Shown here piece by piece: positions 25,437 to 33,583 of a stretch of DNA of 53,216 nucleotides. Origin of the DNA: Bacillus sp. 7884-1 (GTDB taxonomy: Bacteria > Bacillota > Bacilli > Bacillales > Cytobacillaceae); the NCBI RefSeq assembly GCF_002272245.1, contig NZ_NPDD01000019.1, positions 1-53,216 on the forward strand. Reading direction: 5' to 3'. Below the pieces are notes generated by a model. The model made no database searches and had not been told where the DNA came from. It was given only the letters and a program-made list of their open reading frames with translations. Each line of letters starts with the position of its first letter. Within the stretch, counting starts at the first letter, position 1. The position numbers were made by a program, and so were the translations under genes.

Positions 25437-26375
25437 TTGTTAAATGAAATTGGTGTAACACAAGTCACCATCCCGCTGCCTTTTCGCCTTAATCATGTAA
25501 ATTGCTTTATAGCAGAAGGGACTAGAGGATGGACCATCATCGATGCAGGATTAAATAATGAAGTATCTAGAGACATTTGGAGACCTATTATAGAAAAACA
25601 TGATGTTTCCGACATCATTCTAACGCATTACCATCCCGACCATTTTGGGTATGCTGGTTCCCTCCAACAGCTTACAAATGCAGAGTTGTGGATGTCTGAA
25701 ATTGATGCAGAAGCTGGATTAACTTATTGGGAACCAGATTCTATAGATGTTGTAAATGACAACTATAACAAGTGCGGGCTTCCTGAAAATTTATCTCAGG
25801 TATTAACGACTGATGAAAAAAGCTTTAACCCGCAAGTAAAACCTTACCCAACTATTCAACATTACCTGGAAGAAGGAATGAAAATCGTATTCGGCAAATA
25901 CGAATATGAAGTTATTTTTACACCAGGACATTCTGATGGGTTAATCACATTGTTTAATAAAGAGAATAGTGTCCTCTTTTCAACTGATCATATTTTACCA
26001 AGAATTTCACCAAATATTTCATACTGGTTCCGTGGTAATCGAAATCCACTACAATCCTTTATGACATCTTTGGAAAAAATTAAATCTTTAGACGTTGACT
26101 TTTGTATTCCATCTCATGGCAAGCCATTTAGAAATGCCAATCAAAGAATTGAAGAATTATTGGTACACCATCTTGAAAGATTAGCGGAGACGTATGAGGC
26201 TATTAAGCAGCCAGCAACCATCTATCAGGTTAATCAACAGTTGTTTCGAAATTTGAATATCCATGAAACTCGATTTGCTGTCGGGGAAACACTTGCTCAC
26301 TTGGAGTATTTATATTTAAACAACCAATGTGAAAAATTTATTCAGGATGGTACATGGTATTACCAGGGGTTATAA
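25437..26375 (+). CDS. MBL-fold metallo-hydrolase
   Basis: A 312-aa metallo-beta-lactamase-fold hydrolase: metal-binding HYHPDH (in ILTHYHPDHFGYAG), a further histidine in TPGHSDG, the aspartate in STDHILP and a histidine in IPSHGKPF. The C-terminal 80 residues form a helical extension. The frame is open from 25353, but that part overlaps the thiolase terminator; GGGAGGTG at 25421-25428 suits the TTG at 25437. Position at the end of the acyl-CoA operon suggests a thioester or lactone substrate (inference). Confidence 0.85.
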   Translation: MLNEIGVTQVTIPLPFRLNHVNCFIAEGTRGWTIIDAGLNNEVSRDIWRPIIEKHDVSDIILTHYHPDHFGYAGSLQQLTNAELWMSEIDAEAGLTYWEPDSIDVVNDNYNKCGLPENLSQVLTTDEKSFNPQVKPYPTIQHYLEEGMKIVFGKYEYEVIFTPGHSDGLITLFNKENSVLFSTDHILPRISPNISYWFRGNRNPLQSFMTSLEKIKSLDVDFCIPSHGKPFRNANQRIEELLVHHLERLAETYEAIKQPATIYQVNQQLFRNLNIHETRFAVGETLAHLEYLYLNNQCEKFIQDGTWYYQGL

Positions 26376-26422
26376 TTCTATACTTTGCATAGTGGTTCAG
26401 AGGTTTTGTCAGGAGGTCAGGT

Positions 26423-26815
26423 ATGGAAACTATTTTTACACTTCAAACACAAAAAGAAGATATAGATTCATTAGGGCATGTAAATAATTGTAGATACGTT
26501 AAATTTTTGGAGGATGCTCGGGTAAATTGGTATGAAAAATGCGGTTTATCTTTAAATGACTTTCAAGAAATGGATATTGGAACGGTTGTTTTAAAAATGG
26601 AGGTTTTGTACTTAAAGGAAGCAACATTAGGAGATCATTTAAAAGTTATTACCCGTCCAGAATTTTTAGGGAATACTAGCTTCGTTTTTAAACAGGATAT
26701 TTATAATCAATTTGATGAACATATTACAGATGCTAAAGTTACTATGGTTATGTTTGATACGTTACTAAGGAAAAGTATAAAAGTTATCGATCAATTCGCG
26801 CAGTATTTTAAATAA
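26423..26815 (+). CDS. Acyl-CoA thioesterase, hot-dog fold (4HBT)
   Basis: A 130-aa 4-hydroxybenzoyl-CoA-thioesterase-type protein. The signature DSLGHVNNCRYVKFLEDAR (about 14-32) carries the catalytic Asp/Asn region; FDTLLRKSIKV lies near the end. It hydrolyses acyl-CoA to free acid and CoA. Ribosome binding site CAGGAGGT. It follows the MBL gene by 47 bases and ends the acyl-CoA gene group at a terminator. Confidence 0.85.
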   Translation: METIFTLQTQKEDIDSLGHVNNCRYVKFLEDARVNWYEKCGLSLNDFQEMDIGTVVLKMEVLYLKEATLGDHLKVITRPEFLGNTSFVFKQDIYNQFDEHITDAKVTMVMFDTLLRKSIKVIDQFAQYFK

Positions 26816-26829
26816 CCTTAAATTTATAA

Positions 26830-26866
26830 ACAGAGCATTTTTTTGAAATAAAATGCTCTGTTTAAC
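26830..26866 (+). terminator. Terminator after the thioesterase gene
   Basis: Stem ACAGAGCATTTT / AAAATGCTCTGT; the flanks allow use from both sides. Confidence 0.75.
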
Positions 26867-26907
26867 TGCAGTATTATTTTTGTATACTCTCAGAAGTAAA
26901 ATCGAGG

Positions 26908-27450
26908 TTAATCCCTAAACTCGGTATTTGAATAAACAGCTATTAAAACTACCGCTTTACAATCCCCGATATTTTTCACTGTATGTGGAACACTTGCATT
27001 CCAGCTGAAGGAGTCACCTTCTTCTAAGATAACAGATTCCTCCCCTTGCTCTGCTAAAACTTTCCCTTCTAGCACTAAATGACATTCTTCCCCTTCATGC
27101 GCATGGGCGTCTCCAATAGAAGCACCCGGTGGAAACTCTACACTTCTTAAGCTCAAACCACCCATTGAAGAAATGGTTTCAATTTTTAGCTGATTAAGCG
27201 TAGTCATAGTCCTTGCGTCTTTCCTGACCACGCGTAAATGTTGTTTTTTTTCTAATAATAAGTAAGGTAAAGGTACTTCTAAATAGCCTGCAATGGTTTG
27301 CAGCGTACTAATGGATGGGGAGGTGTTATTGTTTTCTACATTACTGATGAACCCTTTTGAAAGGCCAGTCCCTTCACACATTTGAGCAATTGTGATTTTT
27401 TTTCGATTTCTAATGGCTCGAATTTTTGCGCCGATATCCAGTTTAATCAC
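26908..27450 (-). CDS. XRE-family regulator with cupin domain
   Basis: A 180-aa regulator: an XRE helix-turn-helix in residues 8-62 (KITIAQMCEGTGLSKGFISN) joined to a C-terminal cupin (about 105-178, with HAHEGEECHLVLEGK and WNASVPHTVKN as metal-binding histidine/glutamate blocks). Such proteins sense a small ligand in the cupin. It diverges from a carboxylesterase/DoxX/dioxygenase operon and the shared promoter region carries three copies of an operator-like motif, so it is the likely repressor of that operon and of itself. Its own promoter reads TTGTCA-N17-ATATAA on the minus strand. Confidence 0.88.
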   Translation of the reverse strand: MIKLDIGAKIRAIRNRKKITIAQMCEGTGLSKGFISNVENNNTSPSISTLQTIAGYLEVPLPYLLLEKKQHLRVVRKDARTMTTLNQLKIETISSMGGLSLRSVEFPPGASIGDAHAHEGEECHLVLEGKVLAEQGEESVILEEGDSFSWNASVPHTVKNIGDCKAVVLIAVYSNTEFRD

Positions 27451-27458
27451 CCTTTATA

Positions 27459-27598
27459 GTTTCCTAATATAGAACATATTTATATATTAGCAAAAATATC
27501 ATTGACAATCCACCTGAATCGCTGTTATCCTATAAGCAACAAATGTTCATATATAGAAACATTTAATTTTTTTTGTGAATATGTTTCTTAATATGAAT
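27459..27598. promoter_or_regulatory. Three operator-like copies for the XRE-cupin regulator
   Basis: GTTTCCTAATATAGAAC (27459-27475), GTTCATATATAGAAAC (27545-27560, inverted orientation) and GTTTCTTAATATGAAT (27583-27598) share the pattern GTTTC-N6/7-GAAC. The first lies over the regulator's own start region, the second just after the expected start of the divergent operon, the third further into its leader. Confidence 0.62.
27502..27531 (+). promoter_or_regulatory. Promoter of the esterase/DoxX/dioxygenase operon
   Basis: TTGACA (27502-27507), 18-base spacer, TATCCT (27526-27531). The -35 region overlaps that of the divergent regulator gene. Confidence 0.55.
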
Positions 27599-27637
27599 CT
27601 TTATTAACTATAAATATACACAGAAAGGATGATATAT

Positions 27638-28282
27638 ATGAATGCACCAATGATTTATGAGTTGCGCCGTCCAAAACACATCGACCCAGAAAAAAAATAT
27701 CCTGCGTTGTTTGTTATGCATGGTATCGGCAGTAATGAGCAAAACATGCTGTCTTTGGTAAATGGGTTGGAAGAACAGTTTTACATTTTCAGTATTCGTG
27801 GTAATCTCTCGCAGCCTCCAGGCTTTGCGTACTTCACGATTCAAGGCTATGGCAAACCACACCGAGAAGTGTTTGATGAAGGTGTAAGTAAGCTGACAAG
27901 CTTTATTGACTATGCTTGCGAACAGTATCAACTTGATACATCTCATTTATACTTGTTAGGGTTTAGCCAAGGTGCGATTTTAGCGATGACGCTTGGATTG
28001 ACGTTAGGAAGTAAAATAAAAGGCATTGTTGCTTTAAGTGGTTACATTCCTGCTTTCGTAAAAGAAGAGTATTCAATCAAGTCTGTGGATGAAGTATCAC
28101 TATTTATCTCACACGGGGAAATGGATCAAGTTCTTCCATACGAATGGGGAGTCGCCAATTACGAATATTTTCGCCAATTAGGTGCAAATGTTACATTTAA
28201 CACCTACCCAGAAGGACATAGTGTTTCTTTGAAAAACCTTCAAGATTTTACGAACTGGTTATTACAAAATATAGAAAACTAA
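27638..28282 (+). CDS. Alpha/beta hydrolase, phospholipase/carboxylesterase (MhqD-like)
   Basis: A 214-aa serine hydrolase: oxyanion region FVMHGIGSNEQNM, nucleophile elbow GFSQGA, a C-terminal aspartate in EMDQVLP and histidine in PEGHSVS. It is in the same family as B. subtilis MhqD, which belongs to a quinone-stress regulon; the next gene is DoxX-like as MhqP is, and the third is a ring-cleaving dioxygenase. ATG 27629 is in frame, but AAAGGATGAT is better spaced for ATG 27638. First gene of the operon repressed, probably, by the divergent XRE-cupin protein. Confidence 0.82.
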   Translation: MNAPMIYELRRPKHIDPEKKYPALFVMHGIGSNEQNMLSLVNGLEEQFYIFSIRGNLSQPPGFAYFTIQGYGKPHREVFDEGVSKLTSFIDYACEQYQLDTSHLYLLGFSQGAILAMTLGLTLGSKIKGIVALSGYIPAFVKEEYSIKSVDEVSLFISHGEMDQVLPYEWGVANYEYFRQLGANVTFNTYPEGHSVSLKNLQDFTNWLLQNIEN

Positions 28283-28305
28283 TTTATTTAAGGAGAGGTA
28301 GAAAA

Positions 28306-28728
28306 ATGATGAAAAAATTTGAGGTAAGTACATTAATTTTACGTTTAGTATTAGGGGTTACGTTTTTTGTCCATGGGTTAGTGAAGTTCCAAGGCGGTAT
28401 TGAAAATATTGTTGGATGGTTTGATTCAATCGGCCTGCCAGGTGCCCTTGCTTATGGAGTTGCCCTGTTAGAAATGGTTGGAGGACTTGCTTTAGTGGTT
28501 GGTTTAGGTAGCAGAATTGTATCAGCATTATTTGTATTAATGTTGCTTGGGGCGACGGTCAAAGTGAAATTAGCTGGCGGCTTTTTAGGAAATGGTCAAG
28601 GTGCCGGTTGGGAATTAGATTTAGCACTACTAGTTATGGCATTATTTATTGCGATTAACGACAGTAAAATGTTTGCTTTAGATAAAGTTCTTTTCAAAGG
28701 TCAAAAAAACGAAGCACGATCACTATAA
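28306..28728 (+). CDS. DoxX family membrane protein (MhqP-like)
   Basis: A 140-aa protein with four membrane helices and the DoxX start LRLVLGVTFFVHGLVKFQGG. DoxX proteins are linked to quinone, thiosulfate or redox-stress pathways; B. subtilis MhqP and CatD are examples. Ribosome binding site AAGGAGAGG, 23 bases after the esterase. Its position suggests a membrane partner in electrophile detoxification (inference). Confidence 0.85.
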   Translation: MMKKFEVSTLILRLVLGVTFFVHGLVKFQGGIENIVGWFDSIGLPGALAYGVALLEMVGGLALVVGLGSRIVSALFVLMLLGATVKVKLAGGFLGNGQGAGWELDLALLVMALFIAINDSKMFALDKVLFKGQKNEARSL

Positions 28729-28747
28729 TATAGGAGGGGTTCATACA

Positions 28748-29527
28748 ATGATGCCATCACTCTTTATTGCTCATGGTGCACCATTGCTTGCGATTGAAAA
28801 CAATGAGTATACTCAATTTTTAAATCAGCTGGGACAGTCTTTACCTCGCCCCAAGGCCATAGTTTTATTTTCAGCCCATTGGGAGTATAGAGCACAAAAA
28901 GTAAGCGAAGTAGACCAATATGACACCATTTATGATTTCGGTGGATTCGACCCAGCGCTATATACCATTAAATATCCAGCTAAAGGTTCACAGGAAATTT
29001 CTAATGAAATTATTGATTTGTTCAAAGAAAATGGTATCCCTTTTGACGTAGAGACCAAACGCGGCTTGGATCATGGTGCTTGGGTGGTGCTTCGCTTACT
29101 TTACCCAAATGCAGATGTTCCTGTCATAGCGATGTCTGTTAACCCTGCTCTTACTCCAGAAGAACAATATAAAATTGGAAAATCACTGGGTGCATTACGT
29201 GCTAAGGATATTTTAATTATTGGCAGCGGGGGAACAGTTCATAATTTGCGAGCAGTAAATTTTGCAGACAATGGGCAAATTGATCAATGGGCACTAGAGT
29301 TTGATGATTGGTTAGCCCATCATCTTCACACGTGGGACACGGATTCATTGTTTAAGTATGATTCACTTGCTCCGAATGCACAATATGCTGTACCTCCATA
29401 TGGAAATGAACACTTCGTTCCAATTTTTTACGCAATGGGAGCAGCAGATGATAACAAAAAAGCGAAACTATTACACCGTAGTTTCCGATATGGGAACCTA
29501 AGTCATAGCGTATGGCAATTTAGTTGA
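28748..29527 (+). CDS. DODA-type extradiol ring-cleavage dioxygenase (LigB family)
   Basis: A 259-aa protein of the LigB/DODA group. Metal-ligand histidines are visible in FIAHGAP (start), FSAHWEYRA and GSGGTVHNLR, with a further histidine in RGLDHGAWV. It opens catechol-type rings next to the hydroxyls, using Fe or Zn. As the third gene behind a MhqD-like esterase and a DoxX protein it would complete a catechol/quinone detoxification set. Ribosome binding site TAGGAGGGG. Two ATG codons in tandem (28748, 28751) are possible starts. Confidence 0.87.
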   Translation: MMPSLFIAHGAPLLAIENNEYTQFLNQLGQSLPRPKAIVLFSAHWEYRAQKVSEVDQYDTIYDFGGFDPALYTIKYPAKGSQEISNEIIDLFKENGIPFDVETKRGLDHGAWVVLRLLYPNADVPVIAMSVNPALTPEEQYKIGKSLGALRAKDILIIGSGGTVHNLRAVNFADNGQIDQWALEFDDWLAHHLHTWDTDSLFKYDSLAPNAQYAVPPYGNEHFVPIFYAMGAADDNKKAKLLHRSFRYGNLSHSVWQFS

Positions 29528-29535
29528 TAGCCAAA

Positions 29536-29570
29536 AATAACACTAACACAGCGTTAGTGTTATTTTTTTA
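29536..29570 (+). terminator. Terminator after the dioxygenase
   Basis: Perfect stem AATAACACTAAC / GTTAGTGTTATT with a 5-base loop, then seven T. Confidence 0.92.
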
Positions 29571-29673
29571 TAAGTTAGAATAATTCTTATCAATTGAAAT
29601 ATATGTAGGATTATTGATATAATAATTCGGTTATTAATATAAGTAATGTATAAAAGTTAATAAGGTGGTATAT

Positions 29674-30621
29674 ATGAATCAAGAATTTAGAGTTTTATTA
29701 TATTATAAATATGTCACGATAGAAAATCCTGAAGAAGTGCAGCAAGAGCATCTTGAGTTTTGTAATGAGTTAGGTTTAAAGGGAAGGATTATTATTGCTG
29801 CAGAAGGTATTAACGGTACGGTGTCAGGTACACCTGAGCAAACGGACGCTTATATGAAATGGATGGATGAGCACCCGCTATTTGCAGGTACCATCTTTAA
29901 AATTGATGAAGCAACTGAGCATGCTTTCAAAAAAATGCGTGTTCGTCTTCGTCCTGAGCTTGTTACATTACGTCTAGAAGACGATGTTGATCCTCATGTT
30001 ACAACAGGTAAGCACTTAAAACCGAAAGAGTTTTTCGAAGCTATGCAAAGAGAAGATACTGTTGTGATTGATGCTCGAAATGACTATGAATACGATTTAG
30101 GTCATTTTAGAGGCGCTGTCCGCCCGGATATTTTGAATTTCCGTGATCTTCCAGATTGGATTCGAGAAAATAAAGAAGAATTTGAAGGCAAAAAAATTCT
30201 TACCTATTGTACTGGTGGAATTCGTTGTGAAAAATTTTCAGGCTGGCTATTAAATGAAGGCTTTGAAGATGTATCACAATTAGAAGGCGGAATTGTAACA
30301 TACGGAAAAGACCCAGAAGTTCAAGGAGAATTATGGGATGGTCAGCTCTATGTGTTTGATGAGCGTATCAGCGTCCCAATAAATCAAAAGGAGCATGTGG
30401 TTGTCGGGAAGGATTATTTTACAGGGGAGCCTTGTGAGCGTTATGTAAACTGTGCAAATCCTGAGTGTAACAAAAAGATTCTTTGTTCTGAGGAGAATGA
30501 ACACCGTCATTTACGCAGCTGTTCACATGAATGCAGAACACATCCACGAAATCGTTATGTTGCTCAGCATGGATTAACGGAAGAAGATGTTAATGAAAGA
30601 TTACTGAACCTACAAGCATAA
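29674..30621 (+). CDS. trhO: tRNA uridine-34 hydroxylase, rhodanese type
   Basis: Hydroxylates U34 in tRNA anticodons (5-hydroxyuridine). The 315-aa protein has the N-terminal acylphosphatase-like domain (ISPEG-type region [11 protein letters not shown]), a central rhodanese domain with the active-site loop [14 protein letters not shown], and a C-terminal Cys/His-rich segment ([17 protein letters not shown]) that probably binds zinc. The ATG at 29674 has the ribosome binding site AAGGTGG; an in-frame GTG-type start three codons earlier is less likely. Monocistronic. Confidence 0.92.
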   Translation: MNQEFRVLLYYKYVTIENPEEVQQEHLEFCNELGLKGRIIIAAEGINGTVSGTPEQTDAYMKWMDEHPLFAGTIFKIDEATEHAFKKMRVRLRPELVTLRLEDDVDPHVTTGKHLKPKEFFEAMQREDTVVIDARNDYEYDLGHFRGAVRPDILNFRDLPDWIRENKEEFEGKKILTYCTGGIRCEKFSGWLLNEGFEDVSQLEGGIVTYGKDPEVQGELWDGQLYVFDERISVPINQKEHVVVGKDYFTGEPCERYVNCANPECNKKILCSEENEHRHLRSCSHECRTHPRNRYVAQHGLTEEDVNERLLNLQA

Positions 30622-30624
30622 AAG

Positions 30625-30664
30625 AAAGGCTGCAAACTCAAGATAAGAGTGTGCAGCCTTTTAT
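30625..30664 (+). terminator. Terminator shared by trhO and the GH18 gene
   Basis: Stem AAAGGCTGCA / TGCAGCCTTT with a 17-base loop containing a second small pairing. The stop codon of the convergent gene lies at its edge. Confidence 0.82.
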
Positions 30665-31815
30665 TATTTCTTTGCGAGAACATCACTTGTTTTTGAAAGT
30701 TCATCAAATATCACTGTTGTTAAGCTGTAAGCTCCCTTGCTGTCGTGTCCAGCTTCCCACAGCATCATCCCGCCAAAGCCGTGACCAAGTGCTAAATTCG
30801 TTTTCTTTTTAATCGTTTCAACACCATTATAATGATATGTCGTTCCGTTCATACTCACTGTATCATTGGCAGCATTTGCTGGGTCTTTATTGATAATTGC
30901 AGAATATGAAACTTGTTTAATAGCGGGGTCTTCAGGCTGAGCATAAAAAGGAACTCCTAAAACAAGCTTTTCTTTCGGCAGATTGTTTTGATCAAACAAA
31001 TTAGCCCAATAGTTTACTATTTTCTCCGTAAACGGATAAGGAGATAAATTGGCAGCATTATAACCGCCATCCCACTGACCGTCATAGGCCATAATATTCA
31101 CATGATCAACATGCTGGAAGGTTGAAGGCTCATAAACAACAAAACCCATTTCGGTGCCTGTCACCGCATGAATTTTTGCATAAACGGCAATAGAAAGCTC
31201 TTTCCCTTTTGGATGAAGCTGATCACTTAGCTCTTTAGCAAATGCTGCCAAGTTTGCGGCGTCTGCTTTTGAACGAGGATGTTCGAAATCGATATCGATA
31301 CCGTCAAGATGTTCACGGTCTACAATACCTGTAAGTTCGTTTACTAGTTTTGTTCTAGAGTCAGGATTGCTGATGGCTGCTTTAAATGGTTCGTAGGATT
31401 CCCCGCCATTTATATGAAACCAGCCTCCTACCGCTAAGATTACTTTTGTATTGTGTTTGTTAGCTTCCTTAACCATAGCTCTTAAATTATTGATGGCTGA
31501 ATCACCATTTAGCAATATCCCTCCATCAGGTGTTGGGTGAGCAAACGAGAAGATTGCGTGTGTTAACTTTGAATAATCAACCACATTCGGATCACGAAAA
31601 TCCTGTACATAACCCAATAACACTTTAGATTCCTCTAAACTCTCCTCTGGAATGGCTTTTTCTTCTAGGGTTTTATTTGATTCTGGAGCTTTTTCTATTT
31701 TAAGCGGTTTCGACGCTAGTTCTGTATTATTTTTTGAATATAAGACTCCTGTGAAAATTCCCCCTGTAAAGGTAAGTAAGATTACCAGGGCTAGGAGGAT
31801 TTTGCTTTTCTTCAT
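30664..31815 (-). CDS. Membrane-anchored glycoside hydrolase family 18 protein
   Basis: A 383-aa chitinase-like protein. Residues 6-28 form one hydrophobic anchor or uncleaved signal, followed by a charged linker; the GH18 TIM barrel starts at YVQDFRDPNVVDYSKLTH. The catalytic motif DGIDIDFEHP (DxxDxDxE) is intact, and MAYDGQWDGGYN and MLWEAGHDS are typical barrel motifs. It could hydrolyse chitin or peptidoglycan-type glycans; no LysM domain is present, unlike the spore enzyme YaaH. Ribosome binding site GGAGGAAT. Convergent with trhO. Confidence 0.9.
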   Translation of the reverse strand: MKKSKILLALVILLTFTGGIFTGVLYSKNNTELASKPLKIEKAPESNKTLEEKAIPEESLEESKVLLGYVQDFRDPNVVDYSKLTHAIFSFAHPTPDGGILLNGDSAINNLRAMVKEANKHNTKVILAVGGWFHINGGESYEPFKAAISNPDSRTKLVNELTGIVDREHLDGIDIDFEHPRSKADAANLAAFAKELSDQLHPKGKELSIAVYAKIHAVTGTEMGFVVYEPSTFQHVDHVNIMAYDGQWDGGYNAANLSPYPFTEKIVNYWANLFDQNNLPKEKLVLGVPFYAQPEDPAIKQVSYSAIINKDPANAANDTVSMNGTTYHYNGVETIKKKTNLALGHGFGGMMLWEAGHDSKGAYSLTTVIFDELSKTSDVLAKK

Positions 31816-31995
31816 AGATTGTATTCCTCCCTATTATTCTCTGACTTTAAAATTGTATCAAAAAATGAGAGGAAGAAGTGATGGTAATATCCGCCTTGCA
31901 AATAAATGGTAAACTGGAGACCAAATTTATTGTTAATTAAGTTCGAATATTGTCTAATGGTAGTAAGACTTCTAGTGTAAAGGAGATTCACTTCT

Positions 31996-33093
31996 GTGTG
32001 GGCTATTGGAATAGGAATTATCCTACTATATAATTTATTGATTTTTTACATTGGGTACAATATATGGGTTTGGTTAAAAAACATTAGTGGTGACAGAAAG
32101 AGTATAAAAATAATATTCTGGGTTGTACTGGTAATTTTCGCATATTCTTTTGTTTTTTCACGATGGTTAGATGAGAGTTTATTTTTGACTTGGCTTGGTG
32201 CAGCGTGGCTGTCGTTATTTTACTTTTTAATAATGCTGCTCCCCTTAGCCAATATAGCCGTATTTTTAAGAAGATTTACAAATATCCAGAAAGAAAAGTT
32301 TGTTAAAAGGACAGGATACACCGTACTGATTGTGATTGTTTGCTCCTTCTTTTTCGGAATGTTTAATGCTTACAGTCCTAAAGCGAAATCATATCAGATT
32401 ATTATACCGAAGCAGGTAGAAGGGAAACAAAGCTTGAAAATTATCATGGCTTCTGATATGCATTTTGGGGATTTATCCGGAAGTGGACAGGCAAAGAAAT
32501 TAGTGGAGTACATCAATAATCAACAACCTGATTTAGTCCTCTTTCCAGGGGATATTATCGATGACGATATTACACCTTTTCTTGAAGAAGGTATTCCAGA
32601 TATTCTAAAACAAATCGAAGCTCCTGTGTATGCTTCCTTAGGAAATCATGATCGTGATGAGGTAGATTTAGTAAAGGTTTTTAATAACAGTGGAATGAAG
32701 GTTTTAGATGATGAGGTGCTGAACCTTCCTAAAGGGATTGTTCTTGTGGGCAGAAAAGACCGAGGATATCAGGATGTTGTTAGAGCTGAGCTTCCCGCAT
32801 TAATGAAGCAGGTTGATGTTAAGAAACCCGTGTTTCTGCTAGAACACCAGCCTTATGATTTAGATATCGCTGAAAAAAATGGAGTGGACCTGATTCTCTC
32901 CGGTCACACACATCGAGGCCAGGTTGCACCAGGAAACTTGTTTACGAACATGATATTTGAAAATGATTGGGGTTACCTGAAGAAAGGGGAACTGCAATCG
33001 ATTGTTTCATCGGGTTATGGTGTTTGGGGACTGCCACTCCGAATTGGATCACGTTCTGAAATCGTTCAAATCGATGTAACGTTTAATCCATAA
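31996..33093 (+). CDS. Membrane-bound metallophosphoesterase
   Basis: A 365-aa protein with about four N-terminal membrane helices (residues 1-125) and an extracytoplasmic calcineurin-like phosphoesterase domain: MASDMHFGD, FPGDIIDDD, LGNHDRDE and SGHTHRGQ are the five metal-binding blocks. Related proteins (YkuE, YkoQ) act on lipid or cell-surface phosphates. The start is GTG, supported by AAAGGAGAT eight bases upstream. Single gene with a strong terminator. Confidence 0.87.
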   Translation: MWAIGIGIILLYNLLIFYIGYNIWVWLKNISGDRKSIKIIFWVVLVIFAYSFVFSRWLDESLFLTWLGAAWLSLFYFLIMLLPLANIAVFLRRFTNIQKEKFVKRTGYTVLIVIVCSFFFGMFNAYSPKAKSYQIIIPKQVEGKQSLKIIMASDMHFGDLSGSGQAKKLVEYINNQQPDLVLFPGDIIDDDITPFLEEGIPDILKQIEAPVYASLGNHDRDEVDLVKVFNNSGMKVLDDEVLNLPKGIVLVGRKDRGYQDVVRAELPALMKQVDVKKPVFLLEHQPYDLDIAEKNGVDLILSGHTHRGQVAPGNLFTNMIFENDWGYLKKGELQSIVSSGYGVWGLPLRIGSRSEIVQIDVTFNP

Positions 33094-33094
33094 T

Positions 33095-33141
33095 GAACAA
33101 GAAAAAATCCAGCTGACATCAGTTGGATTTTTTCTTGTTCA
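33095..33141 (+). terminator. Terminator after the metallophosphoesterase
   Basis: Long inverted repeat: GAACAAGAAAAAATCCA pairs with TGGATTTTTTCTTGTTC around a short loop. Confidence 0.88.
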
Positions 33142-33210
33142 ATAAATTGATAACAGATTGTCAGTGTTTTTTTAGTATTAATTGAATACTATTAATTGAT
33201 GACTGTAAAT

Positions 33211-33239
33211 TTGACTTTTAAAAATGTAAACGCTTTATT
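33211..33239 (+). promoter_or_regulatory. Promoter of phhBA with possible cre site
   Basis: TTGACT (33211-33216), 17-base spacer, TTTATT (33234-33239). ATGTAAACGCTTTAT at 33224-33238 matches the cre consensus except for one position and would cover the spacer and -10. Confidence 0.45.
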
Positions 33240-33259
33240 TATGTAAAGGAGTGAAGATA

Positions 33260-33556
33260 ATGGAAAAATTAACACCTGCTGAGGTTCAAGAAAAATTATC
33301 CTCTGTAGCTGATTGGAGATTAACAGATGAAAAATGGATAGAGCGAAAGTATCGTTTCCGAGACTATTTAAAAGGAATTGATTTTGTAAACCTTGTTGCA
33401 AATCAATCAGAGCAGGTTAACCATCACCCTTTTATTTCAATAGACTATAAGGTCGTGTCAGTAAGAATTTCTTCATGGAATGCAAGGGGTTTAACAGCTT
33501 TAGATTTTGAATTAGCTGCAAAATATGATGAATTTTTTTTACAAACGAAAAGTTAA
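33260..33556 (+). CDS. phhB: Pterin-4a-carbinolamine dehydratase
   Basis: A 98-aa protein that recycles the 4a-hydroxytetrahydropterin made by aromatic amino acid hydroxylases. The family motif NQSEQVNHHPFISIDY contains the histidine pair of the active site, and WNARGLTALDFELA follows. ATG 33260 is served by AAAGGAGTGA; an in-frame GTG at 33251 lies inside that site. It precedes the hydroxylase gene by 27 bases, a direct functional pair. Confidence 0.92.
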   Translation: MEKLTPAEVQEKLSSVADWRLTDEKWIERKYRFRDYLKGIDFVNLVANQSEQVNHHPFISIDYKVVSVRISSWNARGLTALDFELAAKYDEFFLQTKS

Positions 33557-33583
33557 TTTTCTTCTAGAGGGAGAGGTTTCTAT

